A stretch of DNA of 64,000 bases, from NCBI GenBank assembly GCA_051294375.1, contig CM119266.1, positions 14,364,755 through 14,428,754 of the forward strand, read 5' to 3'. This document shows, in pieces, positions 42,878-55,535 of the stretch. Both the position numbers and the translations under genes were made by a program. This DNA is from Paraspadella gotoi (Eukaryota > Chaetognatha). Within the stretch, counting starts at the first letter, position 1; each line of letters opens with the position of its first letter. Below the pieces are notes generated by a model that was not told the origin of the DNA, did not search any database, and saw nothing but the letters and a program-made list of their open reading frames with translations.

Positions 42878-43569
42878 CCTTCACGTTGTGATCGATTTAG
42901 TAAATCTCGATATATTCAAGTTCAACTGTGTTACCATTAAAGGTTCGGTTTGATATATGGGATGTACTTGTTTAGCCTGTTTTTTTCGACTTGTGATTAC
43001 TAATCTTTAATTTCTATTTGAATAAGAAACAATCAATATTGCAAATAGGGCCAAGAAAGAATCATTGGGTAAGCGCTACCAAAAAGACTTGGCTGTGACT
43101 GAAATTAGGGCTTGAACGTTCAATAGCCTCAAAATTAAATATGATCAGGGGATTAAAAAAAAGAATTTTCAGGCCAGAGGGGCAAAACTTTTATCTTTGT
43201 CCAGATATTAAACGTTTTAGACAAAATATTCTAATATTTACAATTAATGGCTTTCGATTTTCATTCTTTCACATAAATTTTCCGAACTTGATCCGAAAAG
43301 CAAACGATTTGACAAAAGGGAGGAAAAAAATCGACTTTTTTTTTTTCGAAAAATTAAGTTTTGAAGAACCAAACAGATGGTAAATATATTTAAATTAAAT
43401 TTATAAATTCACTTCGATAACTATTTTGAAATTGAATTCAAGGACATTTCATTTTTATAACATTAACAACATACGTTATAAATCTCCTGTGTTTCTATAA
43501 TAAAAACTTTCCTTGGCCAAAAAAAATAAATAAAAAATTAAAAAATAGAACGACGAGAACGGTCTCGAG

Positions 43570-44505
43570 ATGCCTGGCCCTCTCCAAGCTCGCGTGGGGC
43601 CGTCCCTCTTAATCGTCTTTTACGTATGTCATTGATTCAGCGTCGTCACCACCATCTCGTTCCTCCACGCCCTCTCCGCGCCCGTTCGCTTTCCGTTTTT
43701 CTCTTCCTCGCGAGCCTGGGCACGCTTACCGCTCTTATCACCCGTTCGCCCGGTGAAATTGGACGGTGAAGACGCGGCGACGATGGCGGCGTTCTTCGTT
43801 CTCGCTTGTCATTAACGCCAACTTCTTGGCCGGCGGCGCGGCGTCGGAAAACTCAATGCCACTCGGCACCTAGCTAGCCTTTCTTGCTAGAGCTTCATCC
43901 TTACTCCCCGCGGTTACGGCGCCGTTCTGCATCGGCGCTGCGTCGGCCGTCGTCGACGCGGGCGCATCGTCGCGGCGCTGGTTTGGGACTCTGCTGATCA
44001 CGCACCCGACGCTGCTCTTTCGACGAGCCGGTCCGTCGCTGCCCGCCCTACGCCTACCTTCCTGCGGTCTTTAACGGCTTTCACAGTCTCATACTCCTTA
44101 CTTTTTCGGGCGCATTCCGAAGAACAACTGTCCCAACTTTCTCGTCTTGCGTCTCATTTGGCGGCGCTGTCGTTGCCATGTTCATGCTTCGGCGCGCGCC
44201 GGCGGACCTTCCGCTTTCTCGGCGCCGATCGACGGCCGTCGGCCTGGTGTTCGTTCTCGTCGGCGTCGTCTCCACGATTACCGACTCGCGCAGCAGGTCG
44301 GCTGCAGAACTGGAGCCTTCGATCCGGTCCTCGCCGGTCTGACTATGGCACGTCATTCTCGCCGGGGAAATCCCGACGACCGACGCCTTTTTGTCCGTTG
44401 CGTTTTCGGTGAAGAGGTTTGTCGAAGATGGAAACGTTCGGGTTCATGACGTTTTGCGCAATCGTTCGTCGTATCATTGGCCAAAGGTTGTGAAAAAAGA
44501 TGCTA
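43570..44505 (+). pseudogene. Frame-disrupted inverted copy of the EamA/SLC35-like transporter
   Basis: The region starts ATGCCTGGCCCTCTCC like the intact gene at 58996 and can be followed to the TTGGCCAAAGGTTGTG end. Many one- or two-base gaps split it into short frames; one recoverable piece is DHAPDAA-like sequence shifted from the ITHPTLLF region, and others come from the Phe-rich and Ser/Ala-rich helices. No frame spans it. It belongs to the inverted arm. As other arm genes show the same indel pattern, sequencing error explains it at least as well as gene decay. Confidence 0.7.
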
Positions 44506-45915
44506 ATTGAAAGAGAAGTTTGAAAATTTATTATAATGATTTGTTTTATTTTATTCTAACATCTCTTAAAATAATTAATTTTATCAATTAAAAAAAGATA
44601 TCTAGAAAAATGGAGGCTCAATATAATGATTGACTTCGTTGAGGAAAATTAAATTGCAAACAGGCTTTTATGGCATTATAATTTACAATTTACTAATATA
44701 ATATAAACCGATTTTATTTGAAGAGACGACCTTTGAATAAATTCATCTTTCGACATCTAAACCCTCAAAAAGCCACAAAAACTACGATTTTATGCATTGA
44801 TACTCCGGTTGCTACCGAAACAAAGAGCTCTATGAAAACAAAAAGGGGCTTTTCTCTATTAAAAGTATTATTACTTCGATATTTGGCGGGAAGTTTAGGA
44901 ACGATAAATGACAAAGGTCCCAGCTTTTCATCCCTATAATTTTCGGTTACTTCTTTCTATGAAATATCGGTATTAAATCAGTAATGAAATTATTTGGCAG
45001 CTGCTTAGCTTGCATGATTTTGAAAAGTTAGGAAAACAAAATTTAGAATAAAATAGTTGTTATTTTACAATTTCATTTTTGTAGTTAGTTTATGAAAGAA
45101 CAAAATTAGCAATTATTAAAACAAAATGCTCGACAAACTCAACTTTTCGAAATAATTAGAAGCAATCGTTATGGAGGCAAAACAGGAATTAATGACAAAA
45201 TATGGCGTCATGAAATAATATTTTGCTGAGATTAAAATACAAACAAATATGAATCGCAAATTGTGTGTTTTTTTCTCTCAAATAATACAAGAAAAAATTA
45301 GTTTAAATTCTTTTTTTGATCGCAATATAAGAAAAAGTCAAGCAGAGATTTTTTTGCCATGGTAGTATCAGCATTTAATTTTGAACGAAAAAAAGATTAG
45401 ATCACAGGTTAAACACTGGAAGTCTGTTAATGTTTTATCTTTTTGTCGACAAACAAAAAGTTTTTCCGCGGTAAGACAAACTCAGAGAGATGGTTTTTTT
45501 ATACGTGATAGGGCGCCACGGAGGGAACTTCACAAAAAAAGAGTAATAAATGCCTTAAAAAAAACCAATTTTTAAAAATTTTTTTCACAGATTTAAAAAC
45601 ATGACTAGAAGCATAACGTGAGAATATTCTCCTTTTAAAAAATCAGTGAGGAAGAGAAAAAGGGAATTACGATATAAATATTAATCGAAAAATCGATTTG
45701 ATAACGATTCATTACAAGTCAACTACAAATCGCAATCGAGGCGTAATTTTGAATAATTCATTGTTAATTGAAAAGATAATACACTTTAAGCGGCGTCAGT
45801 AAATCGCTTTTTTCAGGAGGTTTGTTAAATATCTTGGACAAATCTTGATGACATCCGCATTTTGTCACACTTTTTCCCTACAACCGACTTGATAATGACA
45901 TCGGTTGTCGGGGAT
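44506..45915. other. Intergenic AT-rich DNA between transporter and TBX20 copies (left arm)
   Basis: Reverse complement of 56662-58057 with small differences. It holds the 3' flanks of both convergent genes. Short frames such as 44718-44939 are not supported as genes. Confidence 0.6.
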
Positions 45916-47031
45916 CTAAACTTGTGGCCTCAGATCCAGGCTTTGCGACGGAGGCGGGCGAAAGGACTGGCCAAGGGTAAGCGCCCCCGGGGTAGGTAAG
46001 GTGCATACTTGTGGACCCCGTAGTATCTCGACGACCCAGCGACATGGCGGCGGCGGCGGCGCGGCGGCGGGGGGGAAGAGGAAGAAGAGATAGCGGGCGG
46101 TGAATTTGTGCCCGGCGGTGAGAGGTGGGATTAGTGTCGCGTTAGGGTTGTTGGGGCGCGGAATGAGGGGGCGTCATGCAGCAGGGGGTGTCCAGGTGTG
46201 ACGGCGTGTGATGAGGACTGGAGTGAGGCGAGGCTCGGCCGCTGCTGCGCCCGCCTGCCGACCTCGCCAGCATCGCCGACGCAGCCGTTGGGTCGCCGCG
46301 CGCTAGGCGGCGGAAGCGGCCGAGATCGCCACTGCGGAGGTCGAGCGGCGAAGCTGCGGCGGCGGCATGCTGAGCCGCTAACGCCTGAGCCGCTGCGGCG
46401 GCGTTCGCCGTGACCGCCAAGGAGGCGGCGGCTTGGGCGGCGTGGGAGTGAAAGGAAGGCCAAAGGGCGAGAGAGAGGAAGGGGCGTTGGAGGCGCCTGG
46501 AAAAATGGGAAGTAATTTGGTAAATATGTTTAAAAAATGAAATAATACTTTTCTTGCTTAATTTTCAAGTGATAACAACAACAACGACAATACTTACCGG
46601 GCAACGAAGAGTAAAAAATGCATCACGACGACGAAAACGCCGCCGCAGCCGAATGAGGCACGGCCCCACGGATAGGCCGCCGCAAGCAGCGGGCCGCAGC
46701 CGCCGGGATTTCCAAAGCGACGAGGCGATCCGCCGGACGCCGCCACGCGACGCCATGACAGGCGGCGGCGGCAGAGGGCGGTCCGCCGCCCGGGCGTCCG
46801 GTGGCGGCCGGAAAGAGACGCCGCCTGTAGGAAGCCCTGCGGGTCTTTGAGGTGGCCAGCGGCTGCGGCGGCGGCGCCAGCGGCTGAGATAGACATCCCC
46901 GGCGGCAGGTGGCGTTGAAGCTCTTCCAAATCCGTCTCCCCGCAGCGTAGGAGCGAAGCGGCGAGCGGGCGTAGGTGTGCTCTTGGATGAGAGCGTCGAC
47001 GTTGTCTCGGGAGAAGGGACTCAGGAAATCA
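45916..47031 (-). pseudogene. TBX20: Inverted, indel-bearing copy of the two TBX20 C-terminal exons
   Basis: This is the reverse-complement counterpart of 55536-56661. Exons correspond to 46598-47031 (434 nt against 440) and 45916-46496 (581 against 584), with the same splice sites and stop codon. The TYARSP and MSISA regions, the alanine runs and the SLDLRPQV tail are recognisable but fall in different frames because of single-base gaps. It lies in the inverted arm next to copies of the transporter, CCDC42 and ADK. It is either an assembly copy of a second haplotype or a degraded duplicate; I favour the former. Confidence 0.8.
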
Positions 47032-47501
47032 CTAGAAAGGAAGACATATGAATGATACGAATTAATTTTTTTTGTGTACCTATTTCACAAGTCGAGTATT
47101 ATCATCGATTAAATTATCTAAAATATATAAATAGTATACGTTTAGATTATAAAATTTAATACAATTATTATGACGTTTCGGAAAAAAAAGAATGTTCATT
47201 TGTTTTTCAATGAGTAATGGACTGCGCCCTCTGCCATGACAATACTCAACGATATCGATGCTCCCTTTTTTTTTTATTTTATAGAAATTATATTCATTTT
47301 CAGTGATATTATTCGAAGCATCAATTTTGGGATATTGTTTGCGAAATCCGTCTTACTGATTCACCACAAATAATCCTTTTACCCTTCCACTCTTTCTCCA
47401 ACATCGCGAAAAAAAAGCTACAAAGTTGCGCATCTCATTTGTCTTCCCCTGAAAGTCTCTGAGGAAGCCAATTTTCCGAACGCAACCTTTTTTTTTTTTC
47501 C

Positions 47502-47593
<92 letters not shown>

Positions 47594-48592
47594 CCTTCGC
47601 TCCTTTCCCCCCTTAATTCCCTTTTTATTTTCCCCTTTTTTATTTCTCTGTCCTTTTTATTATTTCTTTTTTCCTTTTCAAGGGCTCAGCAATTAACTCC
47701 TCTCCAATTCCCCGTTTTCAGCCTCCAGACGCGAGTCGTCTTTTGTTTCGCGGAAAAGATAAGAAAATGTTGAACTGGTGATGAGGGACGCCGGAGAAGA
47801 AGAGGGGCAGTGATGAGCGGGGGGGTGTTTTTTTCGACGAAATCCTGTTACCCAGTTTTGTTCGCTGAAACTCTATATATAATATCATAGTATATAGTAT
47901 ATATAGTAATTATTTTTATCCAACATGCAGCTTTTCTCGTTTAAAAGGCTCTGGTTAAATACAAAACAAAAAGGAGAGCTCACATTGTAACAGAATTTCA
48001 CCGTCAATAGTTTGAAAAAAATTTCCCGAACTGGAAAGACAAGAAAAAAAGATCGCTTAAAGAGACGCGTCGTCGCATAAAAAAAACCCAAGAAAAAAAA
48101 ATTGTTGTGGCCAAAGGACTTTTGACCCGGCAGTCCGGCGTCGTTGCGGCTTTTGCTGACGCGCCAAATCGCGAAGAGCAAAAATTCGACGACAAGATAA
48201 CACATTTTGACACGATCGCGTGCGAAGGCGTGCGAGGGCGCGCCGGCACGTGCGAGGCGCGTGCACGGTGCCGCCCCGTCAAGACGAAGAAAGATGCTCG
48301 ATCGGGGCCGCGTTCTCTAGCGTATAACGGGGAGGAATGGGGGCGGTAATGATTTTTTAATGGCCGATCGCCGGGTTTGAAGAATAATTTTACGGCTCTA
48401 TTTTCGAGGAGGAGAAAAGAAAGGGAGTGAAGTTGAAAAGAAAGAGCTAGGGAGTGACAAAGAAGAGAGAGCAGAGAGAGAGAGAGAGACAGAAAGAGAT
48501 AAGAAAAGATAAAAGAATATGTTCGGAATAAAAAATTTCTTCATCCACCCTTTTTTTTTTCCCCTCTTCGCTTTTGTTTTCGTCTCCTCTCA

Positions 48593-48650
<58 letters not shown>

Positions 48651-49231
48651 TCTTTCTCTCTCTCTCTCCTTCCAACGAAAGTCCCCCCTTGATTCCTCTT
48701 TTACTTCACCTGCCTGGCGGAGGAATAAATCGTTGGCGGTTTGACCTTTCTGATCTCGATCCTCTCACCTCGATGCCCTCTGACCCCTTCGACTCTTCGT
48801 CGAAATGACCTCTCCCCATCGACCCCACCCTACTTTCTCGATTCGGACTCGGGCTCCGTTTCGACTTCAGCCAACCGCGGGCGTTAACCTTACCCTGTTT
48901 GAAACCAAAGGCCGTCCTTCATTCGGTCTGAGATTCAATGGAAAAGCGAGGGTGGATGACGTCAAAACCTACCTCAAAAGGTAAGCGTATCCTCCTTAAA
49001 ATTAATTAACCTTTTGTCTTTCGCATCAAAGTCAAAAAGTACCCATCCACCATCAGTCCATCCACTCACCAAACTTCCCAAGCGACCCCCTCAACCACCA
49101 CATTCAGCTCTCGAAGTCTTTCTTGGCCAAAGTCTTCGCTCATGTGCGGAATTTGCAACCAGACCACAATAACCGACCAACGAGGAAGACGCAAAAGGAG
49201 GCAATCCTCTCTCTCTCTCTCTCTCTTCTCT

Positions 49232-49289
<58 letters not shown>

Positions 49290-49389
49290 CAAGAATTTGA
49301 GGGCGCTTAGAAAGTTGTCGCTGTCTTCGTCGTCGTCGTCGTCGGTCGTCGTTTCGCCCTTTTTTCGTCACAGATTTTTTTCCCCCCAG
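47032..49389. other. TBX20 intron, left-arm copy
   Basis: CT tracts at 47503-47590, 48590-48670 and 49206-49290. An AT palindrome at 47876-47912 is shorter than its right-arm partner. A GC-rich stretch at 48100-48350 has frames on both strands but lies inside the intron and shows no domain. Confidence 0.6.
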
Positions 49390-49938
49390 TTTTTTCCTCT
49401 TCGCTCCGTCTAAAACCCGGTTGACGCTGCGACGTTGACATCCTCTTTTCACTGGCGTTATCGGAATGTTTTCGGTTCCATCCTCGTCTCTTTCCTCATC
49501 CTCGTCGTCGTCGTCTCGTCGTCGTCGTCGTCGTCGTCGTCAGCCTTGAAATGTCAACTAGTCGTTGAGTCTGCGTTTGGTATTCAGAGGGAAATCTCTC
49601 CGGTTGATAACCTCCGTTCCCCCTTTTCTCTCCACCCCTTCTCCCCCACCCACCATTTTCCACCTTTTCCTAACACCCCGATTTCCCCCTCTCTTAAAAA
49701 TCCCCCCCCCCCGAGGCGAGGCGAGGCGAGGAAGCTTTTGAACTCGGGAGATAAAGGCCAGGGACAAGACGAAGGACGACGACGACGACGACGATAACGA
49801 AGAGGACGAGGACGACGACGACAGGCGGATAACTTAAGACAACAACGACTGAGAGACGGGGGGAACGGAGGTTATCACCGGAGAGATTTCCCTCTGAATA
49901 CCAACGCGAGACTCAACGACTAGTTGACATTTCAAGGC

Positions 49939-49972
<34 letters not shown>

Positions 49973-50085
49973 GATGAGGAAAGAGACGAGGATGGAACCG
50001 AAAACAATTCCGATAACGCCAGTGAAAAGAGGATGTCAACGTCGCAGCGTCAACCGGGTTTTAGACGGAGCGAAGAGGAAAAACT
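49390..50085. repeat. Fold-back: 49390-49625 repeated inverted at 49860-50085
   Basis: The 49390-49625 sequence (CCTCTTCGCTCCGTCTAAAA... GGAAATCTCTCCGG) recurs as its reverse complement at 49860-50085 with a spacer of about 235 bases. A third version lies in the right arm at 52717-52950. The second half ends in a GA tract leading into the 50.17 kb block. Confidence 0.85.
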
Positions 50086-50088
50086 GGG

Positions 50089-50159
<71 letters not shown>

Positions 50160-50171
<12 letters not shown>

Positions 50172-51397
50172 GAGAGGAAGGGCTTTTCCGTGGTTGTTAT
50201 CATCATGGAAGAACCTATCAAATCAGCATTAGCGGACGTCTCTGCCAGTTGAACGAGAATTATGTGTGGTTAGAGACTGAGGAGGAAGCAGCTCTCCCGC
50301 CGCGGCTGACGGCGGTGATGCTTCTAGATGTCGGCAGCGGGGGAGGGGGGCCGCCGGGGTGGCGGAAGTGAGGGGGGGATGACGGGGCGATCCTCAATTT
50401 TCTTTTTTATAGAGGTGCGACCCTCGACTCGACGTTCTCCGTTTCCGGAAGTGGAAAACCGAAAGTTGCCGGGAGAAAGGTTGCACGGTTTCTGTCACAG
50501 ACTTGTTATCACCGAAAAACAAAGAAACGTTTTCTTAATAAGTTCACTCTTGTTTTTTAAGTTCCACCTTTATCATCTCCGCTTAGGAAAAAAAACCCGA
50601 TGAATAGCCGGGCATTGTTCCACTGGCAAGCTCTCTTCCTGTCCTCTCTTTTTCCTTTTCTCTAGTTCCTCTCTCTCTTCCCTCCCGCTTCCAAGAGAAG
50701 TGAGATGCCATATATCAACTCTTTGACTTTCTAGTACGCTCATTGTCTCTCTCTCCTGCTCTTCTTCTATCTCTCTCATCATCTGCTCGTCTTCGTTGTC
50801 TCTCTGCCTCTTCTCTCTCATCCTTTCCTATCTCTGCCATGATAGTGACATTTCGAAGACATTTTGAAGATAGTGTTTTACATCGTCGTCTCGACTATCG
50901 CCTTCTCGCATCGACTTTTGCCAAACCCACAGAAAGATTTTCTCCAACTTTATCCCTTGTTTATGTTTATTTATATCCTACTATGTCGATTTATTAGATT
51001 TAAGGTTTTCAAAGAAAAATAAAAATAAATACAAGTTATAAAAAAATGTAATCTAATTTGTTCCGCATTGACTAGTGTCATGTTTTAATAAACGTGAGAT
51101 TTATAATGGACTGATAACGTCGTCGTCGTCGTCGTCGTCGTCGTCCGTCGTTCTCTCTCCTTTTTTTCCTTTCCTCCTTTGCTTTATTCACTCAGCCTTT
51201 CCAGCTGTCTCTATTCCTCTCAATTCCTCCACTCTTTTACTCTTCTCCCCCTTTTCCCCTCAGCTCCTCCCCCCTACCCTCATCTCCACGAGTCTTCCCT
51301 TTCTTTTTAAGATTTTATGCGTCATCATAGAATTTCATTCCGTGATTATATCTTTATTCTCCTTCGTAATGCCTTCACTTCCATTCCGACGAGCTGG

Positions 51398-51476
<79 letters not shown>

Positions 51477-52193
51477 TCTCTCACGACAACTGAATAAACT
51501 GTCATTTTCTTTTCCAGATCACAAAGTTGAAGATCGACTCCAATCCTTTCGCCAAAGGATTTCCGTGACTCTTCCCGACTAACGGACATCGAGAGGTGAG
51601 TTCATTTTTAGATAAATTAAATATTTAATTAACTAGTCTATTGTATTATAAAGGAGCATTAAACGTAATTATGACATTTCTGAATCCCATTCAAAAATGG
51701 TTCCTTCGCCAGACTTGCATTCATATATGCATTCGACGCTGTGTCACATAAAATGAATAAAGCCGGTCTTTAGTTCCCGAAAAGGAGATTCCTTTGTACC
51801 TTCAGCAGCTTTTACCACTGTTACTTCTAGCATAACTAATTCCTTTCTCCATCATATTCATACTGATTCTATCCTCAGCCTTTTTTAACCAAGTGTCTTT
51901 GTTTGTTTTAAACAATTATCAGTTCAACTAAGTCGCATTTTAGATTCTTGTCAATTTTCCCAACGGTCGACAACGATGACAGGGTCTTTCCTCCTCCTCC
52001 TTCTTTTTCATCCCTAATCCCTCCCCCTTTCCCTAACTGAACCCCTTTCGCTCCCTCCCCTCATCTAATTCTTCCCCCCAAAACCTTTTCAAAAAGTCGA
52101 TCCTCATGGGATCTCTGGTGGCAGAAATTCCAAGTTGACAACTCGACAACTTCCGGGGACGTCGCCAGGGATTCTGGTCGTAGTCTCCCATCA

Positions 52194-52224
<31 letters not shown>

Positions 52225-52470
52225 TTTCCCGGGTCATCGTCCTCGACGCCGACGTCATCGATTTTTTCTCTCAAGTTTGTCGTCGACATTTTTGTCAATG
52301 TGATCCGATGAGATGTCATCGTCGACGTTTTCTTAGTCGTCGTCTAAGACATTGGGCGGTTCGTCGGGGAATAAAACAACCCAGACGATAACCAACAAGA
52401 ATTCTTCGTCGATTTCGTGGGATTTCGTTATCGCTTTTCTTTCGATTTCCCCCGTCGTCGTCGTCGTCGT
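50160..52470 (+). repeat. Duplicated intron/exon block, copy 2
   Basis: Same content as 34195-36393, with the T-box-ending exon at 51518-51595 (one extra T). It spans the sequence missing from the copy-1 gap and continues directly into the right inverted-repeat arm, so it is the copy in natural order with the downstream TBX20 exons. Confidence 0.88.
51518..51595 (+). pseudogene. TBX20: Second copy of the TBX20 T-box-ending exon, with a 1-base frameshift
   Basis: This exon is a near-identical repeat of 35445-35521 inside the duplicated 50.17-52.47 kb block, with the same acceptor and donor. It is 78 nt instead of 77 because the GGATTCCGT stretch reads GGATTTCCGT, which breaks the frame within FAKGF. 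By position it is the copy collinear with the C-terminal exons at 55.5-56.7 kb. Because other copies in this window differ by similar one-base indels, I infer a sequencing error more readily than a real null allele. Confidence 0.75.
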
Positions 52471-52802
52471 CCTCTCAGTCGTTGTTGTCTTAAGTTATTC
52501 CGCCTGTCGTCGTCGTCCTCGTCCTCTTCGTTATCCCCTGTCGTCGCGTCGTCGTCGTCCTTCGTCTTGTCCCTGGCCTTTATCTCCCGAGTTCAAAAGC
52601 TTCCTCGCCTCGCCTCGCCTCGGGGGGGGGGGGGATTTTTAAGAGAGGGGGAAATGGGGTGTTGTTGGAAAGAGGTGGAAGATGGTGGGTGGGGAGAAAG
52701 GGGTGGAGAGAAAAGGGGGAACGGAGGTTATCAACCGGAGAGATTTCCCTCTGAATACCAACAGCGAGACTCAACGACTAGTTGACATTTCAAGGCTGAC
52801 GA

Positions 52803-52834
<32 letters not shown>

Positions 52835-53056
52835 GATGAGGAAAGAGACGAGGATGGAACCGAAAACATTCCGATAACGCCAGTGAAAAGAGGATGTCAA
52901 CGTGCAGCGTCAACCCGGGTTTTAGAAGAGAGCGAAGAGGAAAAAACTGGGGGGAAAAAAATCTGTGACGAAAAAAGGGCGAGAAAACGACGACGACGAC
53001 GACGACGAGAAGACAGCGACAACTTTCTAAGCGCCCTCAAATTCTTGAGAGAGAAG

Positions 53057-53126
<70 letters not shown>

Positions 53127-54964
53127 AGAGAGAAGAGAGAGAAGAAAGCAGAGAGAAGAGAGATTGCCTCTCTNNNNNNNNNNNNNNNNNNNNNNNNNTT
53201 TGCGTCTCTCCTCGTTGGTCGGTTATCTGGTTCTGGTTGGCAAATTAGCACATGAGCGAAGACTTTGGCCAAGAAAGACTTCGAGAGCTGAATGTGGTGG
53301 TTGAGGGGGTCGCTTGGGAAGTTTGGTGAGTGGATGGACTGGATGGTGGATGGGTACTTTTTGACTTGATGCGAAAGACAAAAGGTTAATTAATTTTAAG
53401 GAGGATACCTTACCTTTCTTGAGGTAGGTTTTGACGTCATCCACCCTCGCTTTTCCATTGAATCTCAGACCGAATGAAGGACGGCCTTTGGTTTCAAACA
53501 GGGTAAGGTTAACGCCCGCGGTTGGCTGAAGTCGAAACGGAGCCCGAGTCCGAATCGAGAAAGAGGGTGGGGTCGATGGGGGAGGGTCAGTTCGGACGAA
53601 GAGTCGGAAGGGGTCAGAGGGCATCGAGGTGAGAGGGAATCGAGATCGAGAAGGTCAAACCGCCAACGATTTATTCCTCCGCCAGGAGGTGAAGTAAAAA
53701 GGAGGAATCAAGGGGGGGNNNNNNNNNNNNNNNNNNNNNNNNNNNNNNNNNNNNNNNNNNNNNNNNNNNNNNNNNNNNNNNNNNNNNNNNNNNNNNNNNN
53801 NNNNNNNNNNNNNNNNNNNNNNNNNNNNNNNNNNNNNNNNNNNNNNNNNNNNNNNNNNNNNNNNNNNNNNNNNNNNNNNNNNNNNNNNNNNNNNNNNNNN
53901 NNNNNNNNNNNNNNNNNNNNNNNNGGGAAAAAAAGAGGGAGAATTTTCGATGAGTAATCAAGAAATTGACGCCTCTCTTATCAGCGGCGAGACAATTTCT
54001 TTTCCAACTTTTTAAACGCGGTTTTTTTATTCCCTTCTTTTCTTATCTCTTTCTGTCTCTCTCTCTCTCTGCTCTCTCTTCTTTGTCACTCCCTAGCTCT
54101 TTCTTTTCAACCTTCACTCCCTTTCTTTTCTCCTCCTCGAAAATAGAGCCGTAAAATTATTCTTCAAACCCGGCGATCGGCCATTAAAAATCAATTACCG
54201 CCCCCATTCCTCCCCCGTTTACGCTAGAGAACGCGGCCCCGATCGAGCATCTTTCTTCGTCTTGACGGGGCGGGCACCGTGCACGCGCCTCGCACGTGCC
54301 GGCGCGCCCTCGCACGCCTTCGCACGCGATCGTGTCAAAATGTTATCTTGTCGTCGAATTTTTGCTCTTCGCGATTTGGCGCGTCAGCAAAAGCCGCAAC
54401 GACGCCGGACGTGCCGGGTCAAAAGTCCTTTGGCCACAACATTTTTTTTTCTTTGGGTTTTTTTATGCGACGACGCGTCTCTTTAAGCGATCTTTTTTTT
54501 TGTCTTTCCAGTTCGGAAATTTTTTTCAAACTATTGACGGTGAATTCTGTTACAATGTGAGCTCTCCTTTTGTTTTGTATTTAACCAGAGCCTTTAAACG
54601 GAGAAAGCTGCATGTTGGATAAAAATAATTACTATAATATACTATATACTATATACTATATATAGTATATATATATATTATATACTCCAATTTAGATTCA
54701 GCGAACAAAACTGGGGTAACAGGATTTCGTCGAAAAAAAACACCCCCCCCCTCATCACTGCCCCTCTTCTTCCTCCGGCGTCCCTCATCAACCAGTTAAC
54801 ATTTTCTTATCTTTTCCGCGAAACAAAAGACGAACTCGCGTCTGGAGGCTGAAAACGGGGAATTGGAGAGGAGTTAATTGCTGAGCCCTTGAAAAGGAGA
54901 AAAGAAAATAATAAAAAGGAGAAATAAAAAAGGGGAAATAAAAAGGGAATTAAGGGGGGAAAGG

Positions 54965-55055
<91 letters not shown>

Positions 55056-55535
55056 GGAAAAAAAAAAGGTTGCGTTCGGAAAATTGCTTCCTTCGAGACT
55101 TTCAGGGGAAGACAAATGAGATGCGCAACTTTGTAGCTTTTTTTTTCGCGATGTTGGAGAAAGAGGGGAAGGGTAAAAGAAGAGAAGGCAAAAGGATTAT
55201 TGGTGGTGAATCAGTAAGACGGATTTCGCAAACAATTCCCAAAATTGATGCTTCGAATAATATCACTGAAAATGAATATAATTCTATAAAATAAAAAAAA
55301 ACAAGGGAGCATCGATATCGTTGAGTATTGTCATGGCAGAGGACGCAGTCCATTACTCATTGAAAAACAAATGACATTCTTTTTTTTTTCCGAAACGTCA
55401 TAATTGTATTAAATTTTATATCTAAACGTATACTATTATATATTTTAGATAATTTAATCGATGATAATACTCGACTTGTGAAATAGGTACACAAAAAAAA
55501 ATTAATTCGTATCATTCATATTCTTCCCTTTCTAG
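52471..55535 (+). other. TBX20 intron, right-arm copy, with two N gaps
   Basis: Intron between the T-box-ending exon and the C-terminal exons. GA tracts lie at 53057-53172 and 54967-55053, a G run at 52621-52633, an extended AT palindrome at 54633-54686, and N gaps at 53174-53198 and 53719-53924, the latter matching the CT tract at 48590-48670 of the other arm. Confidence 0.6.
54967..55053 (+). repeat. GA microsatellite (partner of the CT tract at 47503-47590)
   Basis: Uninterrupted GA tract in the TBX20 intron. Its inverted partner in the left arm has nearly the same length, so this tract, unlike others, is stable between copies. Confidence 0.93.

Larger units (their letters stand above)
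38520..49860. repeat. Left arm of a large inverted repeat (noisy copy)
   Basis: This arm is the reverse complement of about 52470-64000. Corresponding landmarks sum to roughly 102330-102590, for example transporter start 43570 with 58996, TBX20 stop 45916 with 56661, and GA/CT tract 47503-47590 with 54967-55053. It holds the disrupted copies of ADK, CCDC42, the transporter and TBX20 3' exons. Copies differ mostly by one-base gaps and by microsatellite length. The segment below 38520 probably continues the arm but its partner would lie beyond 64000. Confidence 0.9.
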
